A stretch of 64,000 nucleotides of DNA. Source: Nocardioides acrostichi. Its GTDB lineage: Bacteria; Actinomycetota; Actinomycetes; Propionibacteriales; Nocardioidaceae. Positions 9,153 through 17,684 of the stretch are shown here, piece by piece. Numbering within the stretch: position 1 is the first letter of the stretch; each line of letters opens with the position of its first letter. The position numbers and the translations under genes are program-made. Below the pieces are notes generated by a model, which saw only the letters and a program-made list of their open reading frames with translations, ran no database searches and was not told where the DNA came from. The stretch is taken from the NCBI RefSeq assembly GCF_015319165.1, contig NZ_JADIVZ010000012.1, positions 1-64,000 of the forward strand. Direction: 5' to 3'.

Positions 9153-10307
9153 TCACGCCACCGGTGCGCGGCCCAGCGTGACGGCGGCGGAGTGGGTCGC
9201 GCCGGAGGCGTCGCGCCAGCCGACGACGACCGAGTCCCCGACCGCGTGCTGGTCGAGCAGCCGACTGAGCTGGGTGCCGGTGCCCACCTGCGTGCCGTCG
9301 ACCGTCGTGATGGCGTCACCGCGCGCCAGTCCGGCGTCGGCGGCGCCTGAGTCGGCCACGACCCCCGCGATCTCCAGGCCGTCGCCGGTGAGTGCGACCC
9401 CGAGGAAGGGTGTGTAGCCCAGTGTCACCGAGCCGGAGTCGTCGCCGGCCAGTACCTGGGCGAGCACACGCTCGACCCGAGCGATCGGGATCGCGTAGCC
9501 CGTGACGTCCACCGACCCGCTGGAGGCGGCGACGTTCATGCCGACGACGTCGCCTGCGGCGTCCAACAGGGCTCCGCCGGAGTCGCCGGAGATGATGTCG
9601 GCCTCGGCCTCGAGCAGTCGTCGTAGCCGTACCGCGTCGCCGGTCTCCTCGTCGCTCACGGTGATGGAGCGGCGCAGTGCGGTGAGCGTGCCGGACGACG
9701 CGGTGAGCGTGCCGCCGTCCCCGCCCGCGTCACCCACTGCGGTGACGACGGCTCCGCGGGCGAGGGCCGTCGTGGTGTCGGTGGTGTCGGCGAGGGGAGC
9801 GACGGTGAGGCCGGAGGCGTCGGAGAGGCGCAGCACCGCGATGTCGCGCCGGGTGTCGTAGCCGAGCACCTCTGCGGTGTAGCTGGCGCCGGTGTTGACC
9901 ACGGTGACCGTGATCGAGGTGGCGCCCTCGACGACGTGGTGGTTGGTCACCACGAGGCCGTCGGCGCCCACCACCATCCCGGTGCCGGCCGCCGTCGCCT
10001 CGCCGAAGTCGACGTCCGAGGTGATCGTGACCAGCCCCGTCGACTCTGCCGTGGTCGCCTCGCTGGTGTCGGTGGTCGCCGTGGTGCTCGGCCCGAACCG
10101 GTACCCGCCGTAGGCGCCGTAGCCCTCGAACCCACCGGACCCCCCGTCGGTGGGGGGTGACCACCGGTCGTCGACCTGCACGACTCGCGAGTGCGCCCGG
10201 GGTGGGTGCGCCGGCGCCGCTCCCGCGCGGGCGGCAGGCAGGGCGATCGGCAGGGCGAGCACCCCGGCGGCGAGGACGGCGGAACGGCGGCGGGCGGTGC
10301 GGGTCAT
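9153..10307 (-). CDS. HtrA/DegP-like secreted serine protease with PDZ domain
   Basis: A 384-residue trypsin-fold protease of the HtrA type, acting at the cell surface or outside. A signal peptide covers about residues 1-31 (AVLAAGVLALPIALPAARAGA). After a Gly/Tyr/Thr-rich linker comes the protease domain with the full triad: His at 123-124 (VVTNHHVVEG), Asp155 (RRDIAVLRL) and Ser243 (ISGDSGGALL). One PDZ domain follows (about 285-375, AGLARGDAITTVDGTQVG). The start is set at ATG 10307 because GAGGAG lies 4 bases upstream; a longer reading to 10400 has no such support. A 26-bp perfect palindrome sits 90 bp upstream. The substrate is unknown. Confidence 0.9.
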   Translation of the reverse strand: MTRTARRRSAVLAAGVLALPIALPAARAGAAPAHPPRAHSRVVQVDDRWSPPTDGGSGGFEGYGAYGGYRFGPSTTATTDTSEATTAESTGLVTITSDVDFGEATAAGTGMVVGADGLVVTNHHVVEGATSITVTVVNTGASYTAEVLGYDTRRDIAVLRLSDASGLTVAPLADTTDTTTALARGAVVTAVGDAGGDGGTLTASSGTLTALRRSITVSDEETGDAVRLRRLLEAEADIISGDSGGALLDAAGDVVGMNVAASSGSVDVTGYAIPIARVERVLAQVLAGDDSGSVTLGYTPFLGVALTGDGLEIAGVVADSGAADAGLARGDAITTVDGTQVGTGTQLSRLLDQHAVGDSVVVGWRDASGATHSAAVTLGRAPVA

Positions 10308-10396
10308 GGCACTCCTCGGATCTGCGAGCGGGTACCACCGACCCTGCGCCGCCCAGGTGTGCCGTGGCTGTGCGTGCTCCTCGCGCCCGCTGTGGG

Positions 10397-10422
10397 CCAC
10401 GACCCTCGCGCGAGGGTCGTGG
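10397..10422. promoter_or_regulatory. 26-bp perfect palindrome between divergent genes
   Basis: Two 13-base arms (CCACGACCCTCGC and its exact complement) meet with no loop. The site lies in the 167-bp gap between the leftward protease gene and the rightward zinc-ribbon gene, so a terminator is not needed here. A dimeric repressor site is the likelier reading, though no regulator is identified. Confidence 0.6.
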
Positions 10423-10462
10423 GCGCTCCGCTGGAGGCATGTCCTGGCGGCGTCCGCGAACG

Positions 10463-10468
10463 TAAAGT
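10463..10468 (+). promoter_or_regulatory. -10 element TAAAGT, leaderless start of the zinc-ribbon gene
   Basis: TAAAGT lies 6 bases before ATG 10475 with no ribosome-binding site, the spacing of a leaderless actinobacterial transcript. Confidence 0.45.
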
Positions 10469-10474
10469 CCAGCT

Positions 10475-10687
10475 ATGCGATGCACTCAGTGCGGTACCAA
10501 GATCCGAGGCGACGAGACCACCACGTGGTCCGGCTCCACCCTGTGCGGTTCGTGTGGCGACATCTACAACGGCGCGGCCCTCGGCATGATGACCGGCGGT
10601 GGGATGGGCGCGAAGCTCACCGACGCCGTGGCCTCGGCCGGCGTGTTCGGATGGATGCGCCGGTGGCGGGAGAGCCGCACCAGGTAG
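10475..10687 (+). CDS. Small zinc-ribbon protein
   Basis: A 70-residue protein with two CxxC knuckles, CTQC at residues 3-6 and CGSC at 25-28, about 20 residues apart. This spacing suits one structural zinc ion. The C-terminal half is Gly/Met-rich (AALGMMTGGGMGAKL) and then basic. I cannot assign a pathway. Such ribbons serve in nucleic-acid or protein contacts. The start follows a -10-like hexamer at leaderless distance. The downstream lipoprotein gene begins 26 bp later and may share the transcript. Confidence 0.6.
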   Translation: MRCTQCGTKIRGDETTTWSGSTLCGSCGDIYNGAALGMMTGGGMGAKLTDAVASAGVFGWMRRWRESRTR

Positions 10688-10712
10688 CCCCTCCCTCTGG
10701 CACGCTGGCGAT

Positions 10713-11624
10713 GTGAACCGTCGCGTCGGGTCAGCGATCGCCGTCTGGGCGCTGCTCCTCGCTGCGGCGTGTGGCTCGCACGACGCGCCGACCGACGCCG
10801 TGTCGTCCGCCGTGCCCAGCCCGAGCGTCTCGACCCTGCCGCCCCTGCCGCCCGCATCGCCCGAGCCGCCCACGGGCAGGTTCGTCGGCGACATGGAGCA
10901 GTCGTCGCTCGACGCGGCGGCCGGGCAGATGCAGGTGTGGGTCGACAACGACACCCGCCGCGACTACACCCCCACGCGCATCGTCTACTCCGACCCGCGC
11001 TTCCGGGCGCCCGTCGTGGCCACCCGGCTGCGTGACGAGCCCGCCCAGGCGCGCCGCGGCTTCCCGCTCGCCCTGCCCGCCGACCCACGGTGCGACGTCG
11101 ATGCGCCCGACGGCAGCGGGCGCCTCGTCGTGCAGACCACCGCGGGCCGCACGTTCCGGCTGCCGGTCCTCGACGAGGCGGGTGTGGTGCAGCGCTGGGT
11201 CACGAGCCGCTGCTCCGAGCTGGCGCTGGAGCGCGTCGTCCGCATCTCGTGGGCGCCGCGGGTCGACGACGGGGGTGTGGTGAAGGGTGAGATCGGCACG
11301 CTCACGCTGCGGTTGCGACCCACCGGCGGCCCGGGCCGCGCGGTGATCGAGACGGTGGGTGGCTCCCACCTGCTCGGCGCCGACGACGGTCAGACGTGGA
11401 GCCCTCGCGTCGTGGTGCACGGCACCGACGCCCGGTCGACGGTGTCGCTGTCGATGCTCCCGGCGCGGTGCGACGACCATGCCTTCATGGAGGGCGGCAA
11501 CGCCACGGCGTTCCGGGTGAACTTCACCGTCGACGGCGAGCCGGGGCAGGTGCTGCTGCGCATGTCTCCGGCGGGCACCACCCACGCGATCGAGTACGCG
11601 AGGGCGGCCTGCGGCTACTCCTGA
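10713..11624 (+). CDS. Putative lipoprotein of unknown function
   Basis: A 303-residue secreted protein. GTG 10713 is chosen because it places a lipoprotein signal at the very N-terminus: basic VNRR, hydrophobic SAIAVWALLL and the lipobox AAAC with Cys near residue 18. A Ser/Pro-rich tether (about 25-50) leads to a mature domain of about 240 residues rich in strands, with four further Cys (for example DPRCDVD, VTSRCSEL, PARCDDH, RAACGYS) that could form two disulfides. I recognise no enzyme motif. The fold may be an immunoglobulin-like pair. It reads away from the zinc-ribbon gene and ends shortly before a PadR gene. Confidence 0.7.
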   Translation: MNRRVGSAIAVWALLLAAACGSHDAPTDAVSSAVPSPSVSTLPPLPPASPEPPTGRFVGDMEQSSLDAAAGQMQVWVDNDTRRDYTPTRIVYSDPRFRAPVVATRLRDEPAQARRGFPLALPADPRCDVDAPDGSGRLVVQTTAGRTFRLPVLDEAGVVQRWVTSRCSELALERVVRISWAPRVDDGGVVKGEIGTLTLRLRPTGGPGRAVIETVGGSHLLGADDGQTWSPRVVVHGTDARSTVSLSMLPARCDDHAFMEGGNATAFRVNFTVDGEPGQVLLRMSPAGTTHAIEYARAACGYS

Positions 11625-11688
11625 CCGTGGAGTCAGCGAGCCGGCCCAGGGCTGTGTCGAACCTCGGCCGCTTGTCGCGACCGCACTA

Positions 11689-11706
11689 CCGATATATCGT
11701 TATCGG
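11689..11706. promoter_or_regulatory. Inverted repeat, probable PadR operator
   Basis: CCGATA and TATCGG are separated by 6 bases, and a perfect 10-bp palindrome CGATATATCG overlaps at 11690-11699. This AT-rich patch is conspicuous in the surrounding GC-rich DNA and lies about 30-50 bp before the PadR start. PadR proteins commonly repress their own genes through such sites. Confidence 0.6.
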
Positions 11707-11737
11707 TATCGGAATACCACCCATAGGAGAAGATCTG

Positions 11738-12307
11738 ATGAGACCCGAACGAGACGACCATCGAGAGCACCGCGAACCGCGCGGTGACAAGCGCGGCCGA
11801 GGCCGCCACGGCGGACGCCGCGGGCGCGCCCCACGCGGCGACGTCCGCAGCGCCCTGCTGCTCCTGCTCGCCGAGGAGCCGATGCACGGCTACGAGTTGA
11901 TGCACCTCGTCGCCGATCGCACGCGCGGTGCCTGGACTCCGAGCCCCGGCACCATCTACCCGACTCTGGGCGACCTCGAGCGCGAGGGGCTGGTGACCAT
12001 GAGCGACACCTCCGGGCGCCGCGTCGCCACGCTCACCCCAGAAGGCGTCGACGCCGTCGGCGTGCTGCGGGAGACCGGCCAAGATCCGTTCGTGCGGCAC
12101 GAGCGAGACGAGTCCCTCGGCAGTCTGCGCAGCCAGCTGGAGCAGGTGCACTCGGCCGTGCGCGAGGTCGGCCGCAACGGCACCGACGCCCAGCGGCAGG
12201 CCGCTGTGGAGATCCTGAGCACGGCCCGCCGCTCGATCTACCTGGTGCTCGCCGACGAGCCGGTCGAGGGCGTCGACCTCGTCGCCGCTGATCGCGACGA
12301 GACCTGA
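11738..12307 (+). CDS. PadR-family transcriptional regulator
   Basis: A 189-residue regulator. After a basic, Arg/Gly-rich leader (residues 1-35, RGRGRHGGRRGRAPRG) comes the PadR winged helix: ALLLLLAEEPMHGYELM (about 40-56), then PSPGTIYPTLGDLEREGLV (about 66-85). A C-terminal helical dimerisation region follows (SLRSQLEQVHSAVREV). AGGAGA 8 bases before ATG 11738 supports the start. The AT-rich inverted repeat just upstream suggests autorepression. No effector transporter is adjacent, so the target may be the gene itself or something outside this neighbourhood. The basic leader is unusual and may add DNA affinity. Confidence 0.88.
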   Translation: MRPERDDHREHREPRGDKRGRGRHGGRRGRAPRGDVRSALLLLLAEEPMHGYELMHLVADRTRGAWTPSPGTIYPTLGDLEREGLVTMSDTSGRRVATLTPEGVDAVGVLRETGQDPFVRHERDESLGSLRSQLEQVHSAVREVGRNGTDAQRQAAVEILSTARRSIYLVLADEPVEGVDLVAADRDET

Positions 12308-12396
12308 CTCTCGCCCCCGCGGCTCGGCCGACACCGCAGCGACGCCGGGGCAGGAAGCGACCGGAGCAGCGAGCCTCCCCGCGCGCGGTCCGCGAC

Positions 12397-12402
12397 TAGG
12401 AT
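12397..12402 (+). promoter_or_regulatory. -10 element TAGGAT, leaderless start of the DUF5937 regulator
   Basis: TAGGAT followed by a 7-base spacer and GTG 12410, without a ribosome-binding site. Confidence 0.55.
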
Positions 12403-12409
12403 CCTCGGG

Positions 12410-13492
12410 GTGAGCATCTCCCTCGACGTCTCGAGGACGACCGCCGATCAGGTGGTCGTAGGCCCCTGCAGCCTGACCGAGACGATGGCGACGCTGCACG
12501 TTCTCTCCGCCGCCGACCACCACCCCGAGGCGGTCCGCCTGATCCAGCAGACCACCGAGCGCCTCGACGCCGAGGAACTCGACGCCTTGTTCTCGTTCTC
12601 GCCGCTGTGGTCGCGGTTCCGCTGCCGGCTGTTCTTCCCGCTGCTGGCCGGAGCCACGGTCGACTGGGAGGCGACCCTGCAGGCGCTCGCCGACGTCGAC
12701 GACGAGGTCTTCGTGGTGCTGGCCGCCGAGGGCATCCTCGGGCTGGGCCGGGCCAGCGAGGCCCCGGTCCGCGACCTGGTGGCGCGCGGTGAGCTGGTCA
12801 CCGCCTGCGCCCGGCGCTCCACCCTGCGAGCCGAGCTGGCCCAGCGGTTGCTGAGCGATCCCGCCCGGTTCCGGGCCGACCTCGCAGAGTTCCTCCAGCT
12901 GTGCTGGGACCGCTTCATGGCCGAGCGCTGGCACGAGGGTCGGCGGCGGCTCGACGACGAGGTGCAACGGGTGCGCCTGCTGCTCTCGCGCGGCTTGCCG
13001 GAGGCACTGGCGGGGCTGACCGACAACGCCTCACGCACGGTCAGCCCGGGTGTCGTCAGCTTCGACAAGCTCGCCACGCAGCGCATCGAGGTCTTCCCCA
13101 GGCGGCTGCACGTCGTACCGTCTCTCGCTGCCTGGCCCCACGTGACGGTCAAGGACTCCGCGGAACGAAGCGAGCTCCCGATCGTGATCGTCTACCCCGT
13201 GCGCGGCCTCACGCACGGCATCTCCCAACGGCTGCTGCTGGACCGCCTCGGTGCGCTCAGCTCGGCGAGCCGTCTGGAGCTGTGCCGGCACCTGCTCGGC
13301 GAGCCCATCACCACCTCCGAGCTCGCGGCACGCCTCGACATCTCGGAGTCCCAGGTCTCGCGGGCCCTGCGTCAGCTGCGCGACTGCGGTCTGGTGGAGT
13401 CCTGGCGACACGAGAAGACGCTGCGACACCGTGTCGTGGTCGAGCGGCTCCAGGCCCTCGGACCCGACATCGTCGCCACCGTCACCCGGTGA
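12410..13492 (+). CDS. DUF5937-type ArsR-like transcriptional regulator
   Basis: A 360-residue protein with a long N-terminal sensor-like region and a C-terminal winged helix (about 285-345: SASRLELCRHLLGEPITTSEL, DISESQVSRALRQLRDCGLV). This layout is that of actinobacterial regulators annotated DUF5937 with an ArsR-type domain. The N-terminal segment (CSLTETMATLHVL, SPLWSRFRCRLFFPLLAG) matches that family from memory. The start GTG 12410 follows a leaderless-type -10. It converges with the transport/hydrolase operon and ends 11 bases into its last gene, so it may regulate that operon, but this is position-based inference. Confidence 0.75.
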   Translation: MSISLDVSRTTADQVVVGPCSLTETMATLHVLSAADHHPEAVRLIQQTTERLDAEELDALFSFSPLWSRFRCRLFFPLLAGATVDWEATLQALADVDDEVFVVLAAEGILGLGRASEAPVRDLVARGELVTACARRSTLRAELAQRLLSDPARFRADLAEFLQLCWDRFMAERWHEGRRRLDDEVQRVRLLLSRGLPEALAGLTDNASRTVSPGVVSFDKLATQRIEVFPRRLHVVPSLAAWPHVTVKDSAERSELPIVIVYPVRGLTHGISQRLLLDRLGALSSASRLELCRHLLGEPITTSELAARLDISESQVSRALRQLRDCGLVESWRHEKTLRHRVVVERLQALGPDIVATVTR

Positions 13493-15395
13493 CCCCGCCG
13501 TCCGCGCCGGTCACCGATCCTGCGTCGAGCAGCGAGATCATCAGGCGCGAGGCGCCGTCTCCGAGATGCAGGGTGGTGCGGGCGACCTGCGAGGTGCGGG
13601 TAGGCCCCGCAGGGGCGCCGGTGTTGGGGTTGACGTCGAACCGCGGGAAGTTGCTCGAGGAGACGTCGAGCCGGATCCGGTGACCCGCGGCGAACCGGTT
13701 CGCGGTGTCGGGGGCGATCACCCGCACGGTGTAGCGCCGTCCGGGCTCCAGCAGCCGGGGTCGGTCGAAGCCCTCGTGGAAGCGCAGTCGCAAGATGCCG
13801 TCGGTGATGTTCATGGCGAAGCCCTCGGGGTAGTCCGCGCTGGGCGGGTACTCGTCGACGAGCTTGATCGTCAGGTCGGTGTCGGGAGCGGAGGTCGAGA
13901 CGGTCACCTCGGCGCTCACCGGCCCCACGACGTCGACGTCGTGCTCGAGCACGGGGGTGCGAAACGACACGACGTCGTGTCGCGCGCTCAGCGGCAGCGA
14001 GGCTCCGCTCGTGGTGAGGCTCCGCTCGTCGGTGCGCTGGTCGAAGGCCCCACCGGACATGACCGGCTCGCCCGAGGTGACCTGCCCGCCGATCGTGGGC
14101 ACGGGGTCGCGGGGGTCGAAGTCGAAGGTGATCCGGCCCATCGCCGTGCTGCTGCCCGGCCAGGCGAGCGCGTTGTCGGCCGTGAGGTCGAGGGTGGTGG
14201 GCGTGCATCCCGCGGGTGGCCACTGCGTGGCGGTGTGCCAGCGGCCGCCGTGGTCCAACCGTCCCTCGGCAGTGCGGCGGCCCGTACCGCCCCCCATCAC
14301 GAAGTAGGTCACCGGTGGCGGCAGTGTGCTCGTCTCGTCGCCACCCGACGGCTGCTCGGGTTGCGCGGTCACGGCGTCGAACCAGCGACGTCGAAACTCC
14401 AGGTAGCCGCAGCCCAGGCCGGTGTCGAAGGCGGCGTCGGGCCCGAAGTCGACGTCGCCGGCGTGCGTGGCCGTCCGGGCCCCGTGCGTCCAGGGGCCCA
14501 TCAGCAGGTGGGAGACGGAGCGGTGCGCGGCCGTCAGGGCCGTGAAGTTCTCGATCGTCGAGCGCACGTACGGGTCGTACCAGCTGCCGACGTGGAAGGT
14601 CGGCACGTCCGGGAAGCGCTCGTAGGAGCCTCGCGCATGGATCGCCGGATGCTCCCAGAAGGGGCCGAAGCGATCGTGGGCCCACTGGTCGTAGAGGTAG
14701 TCCTCGTACTCCGGCGACCACCGCAGGGGAGACTCACCCCGCGCCCAGGGGAAGATCCGGAACCAGTCGCGCACCCGGTCCGGCTCGACCACGGGCTCGT
14801 CGTCCGGGCGCCCGGCACGCCGGGTGCGGGCGTGTCGCAACGCCCAGGTGACCTGCTTGAGCTCGAAGGCTCCGCCCATGCGCATGCCGGCGTCATAAGC
14901 GCACGCCAGGCCGCCGGAGTCCATGAACAGGCCAGCCAGGCCACGCGGTGTCAGGGGTGCTGCGGCGGTCTGAGCGTGAGCCGAGTAGGAGACCCCGGTC
15001 ATCAGCACCCGCCCGTCGCACCACGGCTGCTCCACGAGCCAGGCGACGGTGTCGGCGCCGTCCTCGCCCTCGTTGAAGTACTTGACGAAGACGCCCTCGG
15101 AGTCGAAGCGTCCGCGGCAGTCCTGCCGGACCACGACGTAGCCGGCGGCCACCAGTCGCGCCGCGTTCTCGTCGGGGTCGGGCACGGGTTCCCCGGCGCG
15201 GTCCTGGTCGGAGACCCGGGCGCGGCGGCGCCCGTAGGGGGTGCGCTCGAGCACCACGGGCCGCGGGGTGTCCACCGCGCCGTAGACGTCGGTGGCCAGC
15301 AGGACGCCGTCTCGCATCGCCACCCCGTGCACCTGCGGCTCCATGGATGCATCGAGGCGTGGCGCGGAGCGGGGCTGACGACCGGTCGTGATCAC
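13482..15395 (-). CDS. CocE/NonD-family (peptidase S15) hydrolase
   Basis: A 637-residue serine hydrolase of the cocaine esterase / X-Pro dipeptidyl-peptidase / cephalosporin acylase group, cleaving esters or amides of amino-acid-like substrates. The alpha/beta core shows CRGRFDSEG and the nucleophile Ser about 136 in TGVSYSAHAQ. The C-terminal jelly-roll (about 400-630) includes TDLTIKLVDEYPPS, MNITDGILRLRFHEGF and HRIRLDVSSSNFPRFDVN, all family marks. GTG 15395 overlaps the preceding stop (GTGA), so it is translationally coupled; ATG 15344 is an alternative. There is no signal peptide, so it should act in the cytosol on imported substrate. It is the last gene of the transport operon. Confidence 0.9.
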   Translation of the reverse strand: MITTGRQPRSAPRLDASMEPQVHGVAMRDGVLLATDVYGAVDTPRPVVLERTPYGRRRARVSDQDRAGEPVPDPDENAARLVAAGYVVVRQDCRGRFDSEGVFVKYFNEGEDGADTVAWLVEQPWCDGRVLMTGVSYSAHAQTAAAPLTPRGLAGLFMDSGGLACAYDAGMRMGGAFELKQVTWALRHARTRRAGRPDDEPVVEPDRVRDWFRIFPWARGESPLRWSPEYEDYLYDQWAHDRFGPFWEHPAIHARGSYERFPDVPTFHVGSWYDPYVRSTIENFTALTAAHRSVSHLLMGPWTHGARTATHAGDVDFGPDAAFDTGLGCGYLEFRRRWFDAVTAQPEQPSGGDETSTLPPPVTYFVMGGGTGRRTAEGRLDHGGRWHTATQWPPAGCTPTTLDLTADNALAWPGSSTAMGRITFDFDPRDPVPTIGGQVTSGEPVMSGGAFDQRTDERSLTTSGASLPLSARHDVVSFRTPVLEHDVDVVGPVSAEVTVSTSAPDTDLTIKLVDEYPPSADYPEGFAMNITDGILRLRFHEGFDRPRLLEPGRRYTVRVIAPDTANRFAAGHRIRLDVSSSNFPRFDVNPNTGAPAGPTRTSQVARTTLHLGDGASRLMISLLDAGSVTGADGGVTG

Positions 15396-16321
15396 CCGGC
15401 CTGCTTCTGGGTCGAGCCGTTGACGACGAGCTCGTCGGCGTCGATGGTGGCCCCCGGGACGCCCCACTTCTCGAAGATGGCGGCGTAGGTGCCGTCCTCC
15501 TGCAGCGTGCGCAGGGCCTTTGTGATGACCTCGGCCATGCCCGAGCCGCGGGCGGTCTCGATGCCGTAGGTGGCCGTGGCAGCGGGCAGCGACTGCATGT
15601 CCTCGACGGTGACGACCCGGAACCGGTCGTCCTGGGCGGCGGCGAGGCTGTTGGGTGCGGTCGGCGCGGCCACCGCCTGCACGCGTCCGCTGAGGATCGC
15701 GAGGTCGGCCTGGGAGAGGTCGGCGTAGGTGTCGACCTCGACGGCGTCCTCGCCACGCTTCGTGCAGGCGGCGCGCACGGCCTCCATCACGTTCTGGGTG
15801 CCGGCGCCCTTCTGGACGCCGACCGTGGTGCCGCAGAGGTCGTCGATCGACGTGGGGTCGAAGTCGTCGTCGGCGCGCAGCAGCAGCGTGACGTTGCTCT
15901 GGGCGACGTCGCTGAAGTCGACCAGCTCTTGGCGCTCGACGAAGTCGCCGGCCGGTCCGCTGAGGTCGAGGCGACCGGACTGGATGCCCGGGATGGTGGC
16001 GTCCAGGGTGCTGCTGCGGAAGGTGATCTTCACGCCGAGCATCGACTCCAGCTGCCGGGCGAGGTCGACCGCGATGCCCTGGAAGTCCCCACTCTGGGTG
16101 ATCTCGACGTACGGCGGGTTCTCCGAGGCGCCCCACACCAGGGTCCGGCCCTGGAAGGAGTCGGGAACCTGGGCGGCCAGGTCGGTGTCTCGGGGAGCCA
16201 GCGACACCGACGTCTGGCTCGAGGGCTCACTGCTGGTGCCGTCGTCGACCGTGCAGGCCGAGCCGAGCAGGCCGAGGGTCAGGGCCGCGGCGGCGAGGGA
16301 GAGGGGTCTGCGTGCGGGCAT
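15392..16321 (-). CDS. ABC transporter substrate-binding lipoprotein, polar amino acid type
   Basis: A 309-residue periplasmic-binding-protein type II receptor tethered to the membrane. The lipoprotein signal is MPARRPLSLAAAALTLGLLG with lipobox GSAC (Cys about 23). The mature domain has the family marks ENPPYVEITQSGDFQGIAVDL, the FSDVA segment, and TVGVQKGAGTQN. Ligands of this family are amino acids, opines or small peptides. It lies after the dipeptidase with a 130-bp gap and overlaps the CocE gene by GTGA. Putting the receptor fourth in its operon is less common than first. The permease and ATPase upstream supply its membrane parts. Confidence 0.9.
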   Translation of the reverse strand: MPARRPLSLAAAALTLGLLGSACTVDDGTSSEPSSQTSVSLAPRDTDLAAQVPDSFQGRTLVWGASENPPYVEITQSGDFQGIAVDLARQLESMLGVKITFRSSTLDATIPGIQSGRLDLSGPAGDFVERQELVDFSDVAQSNVTLLLRADDDFDPTSIDDLCGTTVGVQKGAGTQNVMEAVRAACTKRGEDAVEVDTYADLSQADLAILSGRVQAVAAPTAPNSLAAAQDDRFRVVTVEDMQSLPAATATYGIETARGSGMAEVITKALRTLQEDGTYAAIFEKWGVPGATIDADELVVNGSTQKQAG

Positions 16322-16451
16322 GGGGCTACCTCCGTGGGGCGTAGGGGAGAACGGATGGGGACGGAAGCGGACGGGTGGTCCGGGGGCGAGGGGATGGGGG
16401 TCGCTGGGCGAGCGGCGGACGCCGGGCGCGGTGCCGCGTGGCGGCTATGCG

Positions 16452-17684
16452 TCAGGGGGCCCACACGCTGGAGAGCACGCGCATGGCGTTGCCGCCGGCG
16501 ACAGCCTGGATCTCGCTGTCGCTGTAGCCGCGCTGCACCAGCCCGCGGATCAGGTTGCGAGTGGACTCCGCGGGGTTCTCGCAGCCACGCACGAAGGGGA
16601 TGTCGTCGGGGCCGGGGGGTAGCGACGGATCGACGGCCTCGCGACCGAAGAGCGGCCCGAAGGTGCGGTGCCAGGCGAGGTGGTCACCGAAGTTGGTGTC
16701 GGGACCTAGCGCCACGTGCTCGGGGCCGACCAGTTCCAGGCAGTACTCGAGGTGGGCCAGCACGGAGTCGATGTCGTGTCCGGGCACCGTGCGCGCGCGG
16801 GTGGTGTTGGGGGCGGCCTCGATGCCGATGTAGCCACCGGAGTCGGCCACCGCGCGGATCACGTCGTCGGGCTTCATACGCGGCGTGGGCTGGAGGGCCC
16901 GAGCCCCGGCGTGCGTCACGACGACGGGTGCGGCGCTGGCGCGCACGGCGTCGAGGCAGGTCTGGTCACCGGCGTGCGAGACGTCGACGACCATGCCCAG
17001 CTCGTTCATCCGGCGCACGGCGCGGCGGCCCAGCGCGGTCAACGGACCGTTGCCGGTCTCGGCGAGGCCGGAGCCGAGCTGGTTGCTCTCGCTGTAGACG
17101 ACTCCGAGCAGGCGTACGCCCAGCCCGTAGAGCACGTCGAGCCGGTCGAGGTCGTTGCCGATGCACGTCGCGGACTCCAAGGTGGCCACTACCCCGACCT
17201 GGTCGGGCTGGGTGTCCTCGAGGTCGCGGAGGCGCTCGATCGGGCGTACGAGGGACTGATGGGACCAGTCGGCGCGCCGCATGGCGAGGTCGCTGACGGC
17301 GTCGTCCCAATCGAAGGGGGTGTGCGAGCGGATCATGCTGACCGCCGCCGGCCCGCCGTCGAAGAACAGGTCGACCCCGGAGCGCGCTATGCCCTCGTAG
17401 GGCGTGTGCTCGCGACCGCTGCGGCGGTACTCGGCGAAGCGCGCCGGGTCGGCGGGACGCATCGAGAGGTGGTCGTGCACGGAGACGACCGTGGTGCCCG
17501 CCTCCAGCTCGGCGGCACGCCGCTCGACCTCGTCGGGCCAGGCCACCGCCGCCTCGGGGACGCGGCCCACGACGGCGGCGAACTCGAACTGGGGGATCTC
17601 CGGCGCCGGTGCGAGGTATTCATAGGGTCGGTATCCGCCCCAGCGCTCCAGGCGGGCACGGGTGCGGTCGTCGTGGGAGCTCAC
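16452..17684 (-). CDS. M19-family (membrane dipeptidase-like) dipeptidase
   Basis: A 410-residue zinc amidohydrolase of peptidase family M19, which hydrolyses dipeptides, including those with D-residues, and in mammals carbapenems. Metal-site strings can be seen: VHDHLSM (about residues 68-74), the bridging Glu in ATLESATCIG, His in VDVSHAGDQ, His in VVTHAGARAL, and Asp in LGPDTNFGDH. The first site reads His-x-His where the family usually has His-x-Asp. No signal peptide is present, so it is cytosolic. GTG 17684 overlaps the stop of the ABC ATPase gene (GTGA), tying the enzyme to transport. Substrate identity is unknown. Confidence 0.88.
   Translation of the reverse strand: MSSHDDRTRARLERWGGYRPYEYLAPAPEIPQFEFAAVVGRVPEAAVAWPDEVERRAAELEAGTTVVSVHDHLSMRPADPARFAEYRRSGREHTPYEGIARSGVDLFFDGGPAAVSMIRSHTPFDWDDAVSDLAMRRADWSHQSLVRPIERLRDLEDTQPDQVGVVATLESATCIGNDLDRLDVLYGLGVRLLGVVYSESNQLGSGLAETGNGPLTALGRRAVRRMNELGMVVDVSHAGDQTCLDAVRASAAPVVVTHAGARALQPTPRMKPDDVIRAVADSGGYIGIEAAPNTTRARTVPGHDIDSVLAHLEYCLELVGPEHVALGPDTNFGDHLAWHRTFGPLFGREAVDPSLPPGPDDIPFVRGCENPAESTRNLIRGLVQRGYSDSEIQAVAGGNAMRVLSSVWAP

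Noticed and set aside
15344..15395. ATG 15344 as the start of the CocE gene
   Set aside because: GTG 15395 overlaps the previous stop as GTGA, the pattern used repeatedly in this operon, so it is preferred; the ATG remains possible.
13251..15488. Long plus-strand frame opposite the CocE hydrolase
   Set aside because: Low-complexity Val/Gly/Arg-rich shadow typical of GC-rich antisense; the minus strand has the full hydrolase.
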